DNA of 64,000 bases from an uncultured Lachnospiraceae bacterium (GCA_949740725.1 CATJIO010000104.1:19128-83127), one strand, 5' to 3'; positions 1-9,785 are shown, counted from the first letter of the stretch. A program made the numbers and translations. The notes: generated from the sequence alone by a model not told the origin.

Positions 1-1
1 A

Positions 2-256
2 ACAATGACTAATCATGATTTCGCGGCAGTTGCTGCGGTCGTTCTGGCCGGCCTAGGTGGCAGAGAGAACGTAAAGTCTTTAGATAACTGTATTACCAGG
101 CTTCGTCTGGTAGTAGAGGACGAATGGAAAGTGGATGTAGACAGAATTAAGTCCTCAGGTGTAGCCGGAGTTATCCGTCCCAGCAGCGCAGCTGTGCAAG
201 TCGTGATTGGTACCCAGGTGCAGTTTGTTGCAGATGAGCTGAGAAAGCTGTTGTAG
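2..256 (+). CDS. PTS transporter EIIB domain, C-terminal part (partial)
   Basis: This is the C-terminal end of a PTS permease or a free EIIB domain; the 5' part lies outside the window, so the ATG at 5 need not be the true start. The 83 visible residues match the glucose/N-acetylglucosamine-type EIIB fold. The phosphocysteine sits in the motif DNCITRLR, followed by the family's VAGVI segment and a final helix after QVVIGTQ. EIIB passes phosphate from EIIA to the incoming sugar. The sugar cannot be read from this domain alone. A terminator follows, so it ends its transcript. Confidence 0.8.
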   Translation, partial: TMTNHDFAAVAAVVLAGLGGRENVKSLDNCITRLRLVVEDEWKVDVDRIKSSGVAGVIRPSSAAVQVVIGTQVQFVADELRKLL

Positions 257-320
257 CGAATTGGATCGATGCTTAGCCGGCTGGTATGTGTGAGAGCTGG
301 TGGGAAAAATAAGCAATTTT

Positions 321-376
321 AAAAAACTTCACTGTGTAAACAGCACCCCCTGTTTTGCAGTGAGGTTTTTTATTTT
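321..376 (+). terminator. Intrinsic terminator after the PTS gene
   Basis: A run of A and the arm AAAAAACTTCACTG (321-334) pairs with CAGTGAGGTTTTTT (358-371) with one G-T pair. A second short stem (AAACAG/CTGTTT) sits inside. The T-rich 3' side fits rho-independent termination. Confidence 0.75.
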
Positions 377-392
377 CTGAAAAGTATTTCTG

Positions 393-420
393 TTGCAATT
401 TAATGGGAACGTGGTATACT
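393..420 (+). promoter_or_regulatory. Sigma-A-type promoter for the aminotransferase genes
   Basis: TTGCAA (393-398) and TATACT (415-420) are spaced by 16 bases, 28 bases before the start codon. The ribosome site AAAGGAGGG lies just upstream of the ATG at 448. Confidence 0.6.
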
Positions 421-447
421 TAAAAAATCAAAAAGGAGGGATTCCAT

Positions 448-1635
448 ATGATATCGGAGAAGATGAAACCATTGGTGCAGAATAATTCAGCGATCCGCGC
501 CATGTTTGAGGAAGGGAAGCGTATGGCGGCAATTTATGGGGCAGAGAATGTGTATGATTTCAGCCTTGGCAATCCCAATGTGCCGGCGCCGGAAGCAGTG
601 AAAACTGCGATTATGGATATACTGAACGAGGAGGACTCCAATTTTGTCCATGGCTATATGAACAATGCAGGATATGAAGATGTGCGGGAAGCCATTGCCC
701 AGTCATTAAATGAACGATTTGGAACAGCCTTCCATTTAGAGAATGTGATTATGACCGTAGGCGCTGCCAGCGGCATGAATATAGTCTTGAAAACCTTGCT
801 GAATCCTGGGGAAGAGGTGATTACCTTTGCGCCATACTTTGTGGAATACGGCAATTATGTGAGGAACTATGACGGCAATCTGGTGGTGATTTCTCCGAAT
901 ACAGAGAATTTCCAACCAAATTTAACTGAATTTGCGGAGAAGATCTCAGAAAAAACCAGGGCGGTGATTATTAATTCACCAAATAACCCTACTGGCGTTG
1001 TCTACTCGGAGGAGACGCTTAGGCAAATTGGAAGGATTCTGACCGAGAAGAGCAGAGCGATAGGCCATGGGATAGTCCTAATTTCCGATGAGCCATACCG
1101 GGAGCTGGCTTATGATGGGGTGACGGTTCCCTTTGTAACAAAGTACTATGACAATACCATTATATGCTATTCTTACAGCAAATCCTTATCTCTTCCCGGA
1201 GAGCGGATTGGCTATGTGTTGATCCCAGATCAGGTGGAGGATGCCCGGGAAGTGACCACTGCCGCCGTGATCGCAAACCGGGTGCTGGGCTGTGTAAACG
1301 CGCCCTCTCTGTTCCAACGGGTGATCAAGCGATGCGTAAACGAACAGGTGAATCTGGAGGCCTATGACCGGAATAGGAACCGCTTGTATGACGCTTTGAT
1401 GGAATACGGCTTTACCTGCATCCGCCCCCAGGGAGCCTTCTATCTTTTTGCAAAATCTCCTCTGGAAGATGAGAAGGAATTTTGCGAGATATGTAAGAAA
1501 CATCACGTGTTGGTAGTACCAGGGAGCTCCTTCGCCTGTCCCGGGTATGTGAGGATTTCCTACTGTGTTTCTTACCAACAAATCGAACGCTCCCTTCCCG
1601 CCTTCCAAAAAATTGCGGCAGAGACCATAAGGTGA
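448..1635 (+). CDS. Class I/II PLP-dependent aminotransferase (AspC-like)
   Basis: A 395-residue fold-type I aminotransferase, probably acting on aspartate or another amino acid with 2-oxoglutarate as partner. Visible motifs are NSPNNPTG (about 176-183), SDEPY (213-217, PLP ring contact), the PLP lysine K245 in SYSKSLSLPGER, and the substrate-carboxylate arginine near the C-terminus (GYVRISYC). The length is normal for the family. AAAGGAGGG in front of ATG 448 supports the start. HisC follows 63 bases later and may be co-transcribed. The exact substrate cannot be settled from sequence. Confidence 0.85.
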   Translation: MISEKMKPLVQNNSAIRAMFEEGKRMAAIYGAENVYDFSLGNPNVPAPEAVKTAIMDILNEEDSNFVHGYMNNAGYEDVREAIAQSLNERFGTAFHLENVIMTVGAASGMNIVLKTLLNPGEEVITFAPYFVEYGNYVRNYDGNLVVISPNTENFQPNLTEFAEKISEKTRAVIINSPNNPTGVVYSEETLRQIGRILTEKSRAIGHGIVLISDEPYRELAYDGVTVPFVTKYYDNTIICYSYSKSLSLPGERIGYVLIPDQVEDAREVTTAAVIANRVLGCVNAPSLFQRVIKRCVNEQVNLEAYDRNRNRLYDALMEYGFTCIRPQGAFYLFAKSPLEDEKEFCEICKKHHVLVVPGSSFACPGYVRISYCVSYQQIERSLPAFQKIAAETIR

Positions 1636-1698
1636 GACGCGGTTTATCACCCCTTTGGCAGCGTGTGAACGAGCAAAAATGAAAGAAAGAGGACGATG

Positions 1699-2778
1699 AT
1701 GAAACTCTGGGAAAAAAATATTCGCAAAGTGGTTCCCTATGTGCCAGGTGAGCAGCCTCAGGGGAGCCGCCTGATAAAGTTAAATACCAATGAAAACCCA
1801 TATCCCCCATCGCCCCTGGTGATAAAGGCATTAACCGAGATGGATGCTGAAGCATTCCGGAAATATCCGGATCCGGCGGCATCCCTGCTTACCCAGGAGT
1901 TGGCGAGAACTTATGGGGTGAACCAGAATCAGGTGTTTGTAGGGGTGGGATCAGATGATGTGCTTGGAATGGCCTTTTTAACCTTTTTCCATTCGGAAAA
2001 GCCTATTCTATTTCCAGATATCACCTATTCTTTTTATCCAGTATGGGCAGATCTGTTCCGGATTCCTTATGAGACACCGGCTCTGGATCCTGATTTCCGC
2101 ATACGGAAGGAGGATTACTTTCGGGAAAATGGGGGAATTATTTTCCCCAATCCCAATGCGCCGACAGGGCTGGAGATGGATTTGGACGAGATCCGGGCGA
2201 TTCTCCAGCATAATCCGGATGTGGTGGTAATCATCGATGAGGCATATATTGATTTTGGGGCGGAGTCTGCCCTGCCCTTAATCGAGGCCTACGATAATCT
2301 GCTTATTGTCCAGACCTTCAGCAAGTCCCGGGCTATGGCCGGGATGCGGATTGGATTTGCCATAGGCAACCCGGATTTGATTAAGGCGATGAGCGATGTG
2401 AAGTATTCTTATAATTCGTATACAATGAACCTGCCCTCCATCCTGTTAGGCGTTCAGGCTGTACGGGATCAGGAATATTTCCAGGAGACGTTGGGGAAAA
2501 TTGTGAGAACAAGGGAAGAGACCAAAGTGTGGATGAGTGAGCTGGGATTTTCCTTCACGGATTCCAAGACAAATTTCCTCTTTGCTACCCATAATCAGGT
2601 CCCGGCGGAGGAATTATTCGAGGCGCTAAAGAGGGAACAGATCTATGTCCGCTACTTTAAACAGAAGGGGTTGGATCAGTACCTTCGGATCACCATTGGA
2701 ACGGATGAAGAGATGGCTGTTTTGCGGAGGTTTTTGGAGAGATTTTTAAAGGACAACGGAGTTTTTTCTCCCGCGTGA
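1699..2778 (+). CDS. hisC: Histidinol-phosphate aminotransferase
   Basis: Converts imidazole acetol phosphate and glutamate to histidinol phosphate in histidine synthesis; some homologues also act on aromatic amino acids. Visible are the N-terminal LNTNENPYPPSP motif, NPNAPTG, DEAYIDF and the PLP lysine in TFSKSRAMAGMRIG. About 359 residues, normal for HisC. Two adjacent ATG codons exist at 1696 and 1699; AGAGG at 1688-1692 is better spaced for 1699. No other his genes are nearby, so it stands apart from a his operon. The short cobalamin-type relative CobD is less likely, as the NENP motif is the HisC form. Confidence 0.85.
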   Translation: MKLWEKNIRKVVPYVPGEQPQGSRLIKLNTNENPYPPSPLVIKALTEMDAEAFRKYPDPAASLLTQELARTYGVNQNQVFVGVGSDDVLGMAFLTFFHSEKPILFPDITYSFYPVWADLFRIPYETPALDPDFRIRKEDYFRENGGIIFPNPNAPTGLEMDLDEIRAILQHNPDVVVIIDEAYIDFGAESALPLIEAYDNLLIVQTFSKSRAMAGMRIGFAIGNPDLIKAMSDVKYSYNSYTMNLPSILLGVQAVRDQEYFQETLGKIVRTREETKVWMSELGFSFTDSKTNFLFATHNQVPAEELFEALKREQIYVRYFKQKGLDQYLRITIGTDEEMAVLRRFLERFLKDNGVFSPA

Positions 2779-2816
2779 TTTGCCGCGCTGGACCGAATTT
2801 ATGGAGGTATAGGAAT

Positions 2817-3950
2817 TTGGAGCGTTTTACAAGATGCGTCCGATATCTGTTAAATATCTTGATTCCCATAACTGGGTGGGTGCTGTTTCTCTTCCTGGGG
2901 CCCAGGCTGCTGAAGTTTTTCATGCCTTTTGTAATCGGGTGGTTCCTGGCCATGCTGGCCAATCCGCTGGTCCGGTTCCTGGAGAAGCGGCTGAAGATCG
3001 TGCGTAAGCACAGCTCAGCGGTGATCATTATCCTGGTTCTGGCCGGGGTGGTAGCCCTCTTGTATCTGCTGATTGGTAGGCTTTTCGTCATGGGGAGGAA
3101 TCTGGTTCAGGACATTCCCGGGTTGTATGAATTGGCCAAGTGCGAGGTGTTGGAGGCTTGGGGAAATTTAAGCCGGCTTTTTGTCCGGTTCCCTACAGGG
3201 GTGCAGAATTTTTTTTCTCAATTCTGGAGCAACCTGGGGAAGAATATCAGCAGCCTGGCGCAGAATATCGCATCGCCTACCGTGGCAGTAGCTGGGAATG
3301 TAGCCCGGAGGATTCCGGGGATAATCGTGAGCACCATTATTACCTTGCTGTCCGCTTACTTTTTCATCGTGGATCAAGATAAGTTCCTTTCCATAGGAAA
3401 GCGGTATACGCCGGTGTGGATGAAGCGTTACCTCCTCTTCCTGAAGGGAGATATCCGGAGGCTGATCGGAGGATATTTCCTGGCACAGTTTCGCATTATG
3501 TTTGTGGTAGCGGCAGTGTTGGCTGTAGGATTTTTTCTTTTGGGAGTGGATTATGGGCCGATATTCGCAGTATTGATCGCATTTTTGGACTTTCTTCCTA
3601 TGTTTGGCACCGGGACTGCCCTGGGCCCCTGGGCGGTGGTAAAGTTGTTTTCCGGCGAGTATGCCTTTGCCGCCGGGCTATTCCTCCTCTATTTTCTGAC
3701 CCAGGTAATACGGCAGATGATACAGCCTAAGATCGTGGGCGATGCTATGGGCCTCCCTCCACTGTCCACCCTTTTCCTCTTGTATCTGGGATTCCGGGCG
3801 GCAGGGGTAGCCGGGATGATTTTGGCTGTACCGGCAGGATTAATTGCCGCCAGCCTTTATCAGTATGGGGCCTTTGATACAATTATGGAAAATTGCAGAT
3901 TGCTGAGAGAGGAGATTCGTGAATTTCGGTTTGGGGAGGAGAAGAGGTAG
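2817..3950 (+). CDS. AI-2E family / YtvI-type permease
   Basis: A polytopic membrane protein of the AI-2E transporter (UPF0118) family; Bacillus YtvI is a sporulation-related member. About eight hydrophobic segments are visible, with the family's large central soluble loop and conserved C-terminal core (GVDYGPIFAVLIAFLDFLPMFGTG region, proline-rich loop near LPPLSTLFLLY). The longest frame starts with a GTG overlapping the hisC stop, but GGAGG at 2803-2807 is 9 bases before TTG 2817, so the TTG is the likely start, giving 377 residues. Transport substrate unknown. Confidence 0.75.
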   Translation: MERFTRCVRYLLNILIPITGWVLFLFLGPRLLKFFMPFVIGWFLAMLANPLVRFLEKRLKIVRKHSSAVIIILVLAGVVALLYLLIGRLFVMGRNLVQDIPGLYELAKCEVLEAWGNLSRLFVRFPTGVQNFFSQFWSNLGKNISSLAQNIASPTVAVAGNVARRIPGIIVSTIITLLSAYFFIVDQDKFLSIGKRYTPVWMKRYLLFLKGDIRRLIGGYFLAQFRIMFVVAAVLAVGFFLLGVDYGPIFAVLIAFLDFLPMFGTGTALGPWAVVKLFSGEYAFAAGLFLLYFLTQVIRQMIQPKIVGDAMGLPPLSTLFLLYLGFRAAGVAGMILAVPAGLIAASLYQYGAFDTIMENCRLLREEIREFRFGEEKR

Positions 3951-4055
3951 GGGACGGCTATTTGACCAATATCCTATGAGGCCGCTGTGGCAGAGAGGCT
4001 GTTTAAAGGAAAACCCATCAGTCCAAAGCTGGTTAAAATGAGTAATCCGTAACAA

Positions 4056-4115
4056 AAGGGCGAAAGCAGTGATTAATGATATGATATCAAATCACTGCTT
4101 TCGCCCTTAATTTAG
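4056..4115. terminator. Bidirectional terminator between convergent genes
   Basis: A perfect 19-bp stem (4056-4074 with 4090-4108) with a 15-base loop, flanked by an A run on the left and T-rich sequence on the right. It sits between the permease and the convergent DUF4349 gene and can end both transcripts. Confidence 0.85.
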
Positions 4116-5113
4116 TTTTCCCCTTTCTCCTTCTTCTCTTCCTTTTCTGAAGTATTCCCTGCTTTTCCTCGATGATATTTTCGGCGGATCCGACGGAGGA
4201 TAAAGCAGAGGATGAGCAGGATTAGCAAGCAGAAGATGAGAATAGGCAGGCTGGAGAGAAAACGGATCAGGAAAACGGTCAGGGCATCGCCGAGAGAGGT
4301 GATATTCCGGGCGAAGCCTCGCTGGATTTGCTGCCAGGCAGTTTCCGGCTGGGTGGGGCTTTCCAAATCCACTTCATTGATATTTAAGTACACTGTGCTG
4401 TAGAGCACCGAATTATCCAGATGGCGAAGCCTAGACTCGCTGGTCTCAATCTCGATGGAGACATCGGTCAAGCGCTGCTCTAAGGCCAGGATCGATTCAG
4501 TAGAGTCTGCCTGGGCCAGGAGCTCCCAGAGACGTTCCTGCTCCATGCGCAGAGTTTTCAGACGGCTTTCCACATCCGAGTATTCCAGGGTGACATCACT
4601 GACATTTTCGAATTTATAGATGACATTGCACTCGCTTTCCACCTGGGAAATAAAGGAATCTAAGTGGTCTACCGGAATCCGAAGGGTCAGACTGGCGCAC
4701 TTTAAGGAAGGGCGGCCATAATTGGTGATGCTGTTTCCAGAGATGTCCGATTGTTGGATGTACCCCTCCAGCTGGGAAACCTTGGCACGAAGGCTATCCA
4801 GCAGCTGATCAAAGCTGGTGGTTTCCACATTTAAGTTCATGGTGCGGATTAACTTCCGCCCCTCTGGAAGGTAAGTCTGGGAAGAGGTTGCTCCATCAAA
4901 GCCCCCTGAGATCGATGTGCTTGCTGCTCCCTCATCGTATTCCGCCACTTCCCCAGGTTGGTCAACAGCCATGGCAGGCGCGGCTGCAGCGGTTTCTGCA
5001 GTAATCTTATTCATCCCCATGGCTGCACTTTTGGAGCCTCCGCCACTTCCGCATCCAAACAGGGCGAGAGACAGCGCTGTGGCCATTACCAGCGTCCAAA
5101 TTCTTTTTTTCAT
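4112..5113 (-). CDS. DUF4349 domain lipoprotein
   Basis: A 333-residue surface lipoprotein. The N-terminus is a lipoprotein signal peptide with lipobox ending at Cys21 (LALFGCGSG). A DUF4349 domain follows, starting near RKLIRTMNLNVET, with a long heptad-rich helix (about 185-240), and a C-terminal membrane segment (about 278-302) followed by a basic and acidic cytoplasmic tail. It is thus anchored at both ends. A strong GGAGGAGC ribosome site precedes the ATG. The DUF4349 family has no settled function; a role at the cell envelope is inferred. Confidence 0.8.
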   Translation of the reverse strand: MKKRIWTLVMATALSLALFGCGSGGGSKSAAMGMNKITAETAAAAPAMAVDQPGEVAEYDEGAASTSISGGFDGATSSQTYLPEGRKLIRTMNLNVETTSFDQLLDSLRAKVSQLEGYIQQSDISGNSITNYGRPSLKCASLTLRIPVDHLDSFISQVESECNVIYKFENVSDVTLEYSDVESRLKTLRMEQERLWELLAQADSTESILALEQRLTDVSIEIETSESRLRHLDNSVLYSTVYLNINEVDLESPTQPETAWQQIQRGFARNITSLGDALTVFLIRFLSSLPILIFCLLILLILCFILRRIRRKYHRGKAGNTSEKEEKKEKGEN

Positions 5114-5287
5114 ATAGCTCCTCCTTTTTGCTTTGGGGCTTGCCGGGGTGAGTCCGGCAAAGGGTAAATTCTACCAACGATGTTATTGGTATGTTACCAT
5201 GGGGAGTGGAAGATGACAATAGGCGGAGAAAAGGATTAAGAATTCTACGGAAAACTGTAAGAAACCTAGGGATTCCTTCAAAATCCA

Positions 5288-5317
5288 TTGCATATGCGCT
5301 TATCCTTGTGGTATACT
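5288..5317 (+). promoter_or_regulatory. Promoter for the L,D-transpeptidase gene
   Basis: TTGCAT (5288-5293) and TATACT (5312-5317) with an 18-base spacer lie about 95 bases before the start codon. The rest of the 300-base divergent gap shows no gene. Confidence 0.55.
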
Positions 5318-5411
5318 TAACAAGGCCTTGCGCGGATTTTGAGGCGTAGTGTGTGAACCGATTAAGTATGCCATGCGGCAAATGCAGGATGATTGAGAGG
5401 TTTAGTATGAA

Positions 5412-7760
5412 ATGGAACACGGTTTAAATGGCAGAAATGAGAAGAGAAACAGTAAGATGACTTTGGAAGAGGAACTTGCCGAAGCGTCTCTTACCATTCG
5501 AGAGGAGCCGGAGAGGGAGGAACATCTGGAAGAGGGTTATTATCTGGATGAAGATTACGAGGATGATTTCTTTGACTTTGACTTTGATGAAGAGTTTTCC
5601 GCCGTACCGGATCGAAAAAAAGCATTGGGAGTACAGGAAGAGAAGAGAACAGATGACGCCAATGATATCAATGTAAACGGAATAGATAAAGATCAAGAGA
5701 AGATAGATGTTGAGAACAGAGATACTCTGGAGGAAGCGCTGGATAATTGGGATGGAGATTTTGAAGACAAGGTTTTGAATGAAGATGATTTCGAGGACGA
5801 GGCTTTGGACGAAGGTGATCTGGATGAAAAATACCTGGAAGAAGAGGAGATAAGTGGAACGAGTGAGATGAAAGAGAGCAGAACAAAGGACAAGGCAGAC
5901 AGCAGAAAAGTGAAAAGTAGGAAAGGAGGAGCTGGAAAAAAGGTTGCTTTGGCAGCGTGCGGAACAGCCGCGGTTTTGTGCCTGGCAGGCGCGGGAGTGT
6001 ATTTGGTTAAAGCTGGAAGTTACCGGGAAGCATTTTGCCCCAATACAGTGATCAATGGGTTAAACGCAGAAGGAATGACCGTAGATGAGGTGAAGGCCAG
6101 CATGTCTTCACGTCTGGACGGCTATGAGATCCGACTTCTGGGGCGGGATGGGAAAGAGACCGTGCTGACCAAGGAAGATCTGGGATTATACACGGTTTTT
6201 GACGGAACACTGGAACAGATGATGGAGGGGCAGAATCCTCTTCTCTGGGGGATGGCCTGGTTTGGGGGAACAGACTCCAAAGTGGATGCACTGGTCGCCT
6301 ATGATGAGACACGATTTGCAGACTGTATCGACGCTCTGCCGCTGCTTAAAGAGGAAAACGCGCTGCCCTATCGCCAGGCGTATTTGTCGGACTATATCCA
6401 GGGGAAAGGGTATGAGGTGGTGCCAGAGGATCCGGGAACAGCCATGGATAAGGAACGGTTTACTGAAGCGCTTTCCAAGGCAGTGCTGTCTTTGGAGCCG
6501 GAACTTTCCCTGGAGGAAAGCGGATGTTATGAGAGAGAGCAGCAAGATCCGCCTCAGGAGCTGACCGCACTTTGCGACCATATGAACAAGTACGCCACCA
6601 TGACCGTTACCTATACCTTCGGTGATCAGGAGGAGGTGCTGAACGGGGATCAGATTCACCAATGGATTACCTTTGGGGATAATTACGAGGTGGCAGTGGA
6701 TACGGAGAAGGTAAACGAGTATGTGACTGCTCTTGGAAAGAAATACAATACAGCTTACACAGAGCGGACCTTTGCAACCAGCTACGGCCAGGATGTAAAG
6801 GTGTCTGGCTATTATGGCTGGAGGATAGATCAGAAAGCGGAATCGGAGGCTTTAGCGACAATTATTGCCGCCGGGGATAGCCAGACCAGGGAGCCGGTGT
6901 ATTCTCAGACTGGCGCCAGCCATAATGGAACCGACTATGGAGATACCTATGTGGAGGTTAACCTGACCGCGCAGCATTTGATTCTCCATAAAGATGGAGA
7001 AAAGATTCTAGAGTCTGATTTTGTGTCCGGCAATGTAGCCAGAGGACACACCACCCCTCCGGGCATTTTTGGAATTACATATAAGCAGAGAGATGCGGTG
7101 CTGAAAGGCGAGGGTTATGCCAGCCCGGTGAAATTCTGGATGCCGTTTAATGGGGGAATTGGATTTCACGACGCCAGCTGGAGAAATCAGTTCGGAGGTA
7201 GTATTTACCGCACCAGTGGTTCTCATGGGTGTGTGAATATGCCATATCAGGCGGCGAAGACACTATTTGAGAATATTTATACCGGGATGCCGGTAATCTG
7301 TTATAATTTGGACGGGACGGAGAGCAAAAACAGTACAAGGGCATCCGGCTCTGGAGGAGGACCTTTTGTCAATGTCGCCCCAGCGGTTACCGCTCCAGCG
7401 CCAGCGCCAGTTCCCCTGCCGCTGCCCTCGGATCCAGCGCTACCGGTGGATCCTGCGCTTCCGGCCCCAGAGGCCACTGAGCCGGCGCCTTCTATGGAAT
7501 ACGGCCCAGGAATGGAGCTACCAGCAGTCAGCGAGACGGAATACGGTCCTGATTCTTCGGCGCAGCCTTCAGCTCCTGTACAATTACCGGCCCCCACGCC
7601 AGCCCCAACTCCGGCTCCAGAAGGAACTCCGGATCCTGGGCTGTCCCCTGGCCCGGAAGCGGCCCCGGCTCCAGAAACTCCTCCAGCGCCGGCCCCGGAG
7701 ATTCAGGCTCCGGAAGGGCCTGGATCTGAGGTTCCAAATCCAGGAATTGGGCCGATGTAA
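5412..7760 (+). CDS. Membrane-anchored L,D-transpeptidase (YkuD) with proline-rich tail
   Basis: Likely forms 3-3 peptidoglycan cross-links or attaches proteins to the wall. The order is: a very acidic cytoplasmic region (1-165, many D/E runs), one membrane helix (about 177-199), PG_binding_4-type domains (about 210-480), a YkuD catalytic domain (about 515-640) with the signature SHGCVNMP, catalytic Cys607 and His605, and a Pro/Ala/Glu-rich tail to residue 782. The family is usually shorter; both low-complexity ends are extra. The tail probably spans the wall. Its own promoter lies upstream. The next gene is an LCP protein, also wall related. Confidence 0.88.
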   Translation: MEHGLNGRNEKRNSKMTLEEELAEASLTIREEPEREEHLEEGYYLDEDYEDDFFDFDFDEEFSAVPDRKKALGVQEEKRTDDANDINVNGIDKDQEKIDVENRDTLEEALDNWDGDFEDKVLNEDDFEDEALDEGDLDEKYLEEEEISGTSEMKESRTKDKADSRKVKSRKGGAGKKVALAACGTAAVLCLAGAGVYLVKAGSYREAFCPNTVINGLNAEGMTVDEVKASMSSRLDGYEIRLLGRDGKETVLTKEDLGLYTVFDGTLEQMMEGQNPLLWGMAWFGGTDSKVDALVAYDETRFADCIDALPLLKEENALPYRQAYLSDYIQGKGYEVVPEDPGTAMDKERFTEALSKAVLSLEPELSLEESGCYEREQQDPPQELTALCDHMNKYATMTVTYTFGDQEEVLNGDQIHQWITFGDNYEVAVDTEKVNEYVTALGKKYNTAYTERTFATSYGQDVKVSGYYGWRIDQKAESEALATIIAAGDSQTREPVYSQTGASHNGTDYGDTYVEVNLTAQHLILHKDGEKILESDFVSGNVARGHTTPPGIFGITYKQRDAVLKGEGYASPVKFWMPFNGGIGFHDASWRNQFGGSIYRTSGSHGCVNMPYQAAKTLFENIYTGMPVICYNLDGTESKNSTRASGSGGGPFVNVAPAVTAPAPAPVPLPLPSDPALPVDPALPAPEATEPAPSMEYGPGMELPAVSETEYGPDSSAQPSAPVQLPAPTPAPTPAPEGTPDPGLSPGPEAAPAPETPPAPAPEIQAPEGPGSEVPNPGIGPM

Positions 7761-7794
7761 TGACTGTTTTATAATTTAGATATATATTTGTAAG

Positions 7795-7832
7795 AAAATT
7801 GTCACAATTTTAACCGTTTCTTTTGTTATAAT
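7795..7832 (+). promoter_or_regulatory. Extended -10 promoter overlapped by a palindrome
   Basis: TGTTATAAT (7824-7832) is an extended -10 element. The perfect palindrome AAAATTGTCACAATTTT (7795-7811) covers the place of the -35 box, so it may be an operator. The promoter serves the LCP gene at 7933. Confidence 0.5.
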
Positions 7833-7932
7833 GGAGGACAAGGTTTTTTAATCAGGCAAAGAAGTTACTATTCACAACGGGCATCCCGGGAACAGTGACA
7901 AAAATACGAAGTGAAGCAACAGGGGGGCGTCT

Positions 7933-9774
7933 ATGAGTATTGATCCAAACAGCCGGGCCGCCAGACAGAGGGAACACCAAAGCCGAAGGAATGCAGCAGG
8001 CAGAAGTACAGGAAATCGAAATGGGTCGGGCAGAAATACAGTAAACCGAAATACAATGAATTACAACGCAGCCAATCGGAGGAGGAAGCGGAAGAAAAAG
8101 CAGCCCATTTGGAAGATTGTTGTGATCGTCTTAGTTCTGATTATCGGTGGAACTGTCGGCGGAGCGATATTTTACATGAACCATTTATGGAATATGACTG
8201 CGGATCTGGAGGTAAATATGGAGGAAATCCAGGTGAATCCTAACCTGGATATCCAAACGGAAAAGGTGCAGAAGGGGTTCTGGAAGATCGCTGTATTTGG
8301 AGTGGATTCCACAGATGGAAACCTGGGAAAGGGCGCGAATTCCGATGTCATTATCATCTGCAATGTGAACCGGGAGACTGGTGAGATAAAGATGGTCAGC
8401 ATATACCGGGATACTTATCTGAAGGTAGGGGATAAGAATCCTTACCGCAAGATCAATGAAGCTTACGCCAGAGGCGGTCCGGAACAGGCCTTAAAGGCGC
8501 TGAATGAGAACCTGGATATTGCTGTGGATGATTTCGTGGCAGTTAACTGGAAGGCAGTGGCGGATGCCATCAACAACCTGGGCGGTGTGGATATCGAGGT
8601 GACGGAAGCAGAGTTTAAGCAGATCAATGGCTACATTACCTCTGTAGTGGAAAATACTGGTGTCTATTCTCAGCATTTAAAGGGGCCTGGTTTTCAGCAT
8701 CTGGATGGGGTTCAGGCAGTAGCTTACTGTCGTCTAAGGAAAATGGATACGGATTTCCAGCGGACTCAGAGGCAGAGGGAGGTAATTTCCCAATGTCTGG
8801 AGAATGCGAAGAAGGCAGATTTAAAAGAGCTTCATGCGCTCATTGGCGTGTGCCTTCCCCAAGTGGCCCACAGTTTCCAGATCAATGATCTGCTGGAGGC
8901 CGCCGCCAATGTGAGGCAGTATCATTTGGGTGAGACGGCAGGCTTCCCCTTTGACTTAAAAATTCAGGATATTGGCAAGCTGGACTGCGTAGTTCCAGAG
9001 ACCTTGACATCCAATGTGGTTAAGCTTCACCAGTTCTTGTTTGGCACAGAGAATTATCAGCCTTCCAGCCATGTGATGAAAATCAGTGAGGATATAGCCT
9101 ATAACAGTGCGAAGCAGGCGGATTCCGGAGAAGAGCTCCGCCAGGAAGACATGGAGAAAATGACTTCGCAAAAGAACGATTCAGAAAAGGAAGAGAGAGA
9201 AGAGTCTTCTGAGAAAGAATCCAGCCGTGAAACCAGTGAACAAGAGACAGATGAGGAGGGGAACCCAGTCTCCTCTGAGCCTGAGGAGGATATGGAATTA
9301 GGCGAGGATCCCAACACTCAGTCAGATGAATACGTTCCGGAGGATGAGCTAATCAATGATCCAGGCCTCCGTAATCCGGAGGAGTCCTCCAGCGGAAATA
9401 ATACGCATTATCCTGGGAATGATACGGAGAACCCAGGAAACAGCAACTATGGCCCAGGATCTTCCAACCCCGGCAGCTCTGCAGGTCCAGGGGGAAGTGC
9501 CAATCATGGCACTACCAGTCCAGGCGGGAGCGGCACTACCAGTCCAGGCGGGAGCACTAATTCCGGAGGGACGGCAGGGCCTGGAGAAAATACTGGCCCA
9601 GGCGCCACTAACCCAGGGGGGACGGTAAATCCCGGAGGCAGCAATGGCCCTGGCGGAGGCCATAGCGTGGGCCCAGGAGGGAACTCATCAAACTCTGGGA
9701 CAGTATACGAAACACGGCCTGTGCCTACTGAGACAGAACCAACGGGAGTCGAGGCAGGACCTGGATTCTTCTAA
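7933..9774 (+). CDS. LytR-CpsA-Psr (LCP) family protein
   Basis: Transfers undecaprenyl-linked glycopolymers such as teichoic acid or capsule onto peptidoglycan. A basic, Asn/Arg-rich cytoplasmic head (1-57) precedes one membrane helix (about 60-80), then an LCP domain (about 115-310) with conserved SDVIIICNVN, the RDTY arginine motif, the NEAYARGG segment and the arginine-rich CRLRKMDTDFQRTQRQ motif that binds lipid pyrophosphate. Residues 390-470 are Glu/Ser rich and 470-613 are Gly/Pro/Asn/Ser repeats, an unusually long tail that may reach through the wall. It has its own promoter and terminator. Confidence 0.88.
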   Translation: MSIDPNSRAARQREHQSRRNAAGRSTGNRNGSGRNTVNRNTMNYNAANRRRKRKKKQPIWKIVVIVLVLIIGGTVGGAIFYMNHLWNMTADLEVNMEEIQVNPNLDIQTEKVQKGFWKIAVFGVDSTDGNLGKGANSDVIIICNVNRETGEIKMVSIYRDTYLKVGDKNPYRKINEAYARGGPEQALKALNENLDIAVDDFVAVNWKAVADAINNLGGVDIEVTEAEFKQINGYITSVVENTGVYSQHLKGPGFQHLDGVQAVAYCRLRKMDTDFQRTQRQREVISQCLENAKKADLKELHALIGVCLPQVAHSFQINDLLEAAANVRQYHLGETAGFPFDLKIQDIGKLDCVVPETLTSNVVKLHQFLFGTENYQPSSHVMKISEDIAYNSAKQADSGEELRQEDMEKMTSQKNDSEKEEREESSEKESSRETSEQETDEEGNPVSSEPEEDMELGEDPNTQSDEYVPEDELINDPGLRNPEESSSGNNTHYPGNDTENPGNSNYGPGSSNPGSSAGPGGSANHGTTSPGGSGTTSPGGSTNSGGTAGPGENTGPGATNPGGTVNPGGSNGPGGGHSVGPGGNSSNSGTVYETRPVPTETEPTGVEAGPGFF

Positions 9775-9785
9775 AAATGAATAGA

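Noticed and set aside
7301..7779. Long overlapping frames in both strands over the Pro/Ala-rich tail
   Set aside because: They are by-products of repetitive GC-rich codons in the L,D-transpeptidase tail.
9470..9640. CRISPR-like short repeats in the LCP gene tail
   Set aside because: The repeats are in-frame Gly/Pro/Ser codons of the protein, without regular spacers.
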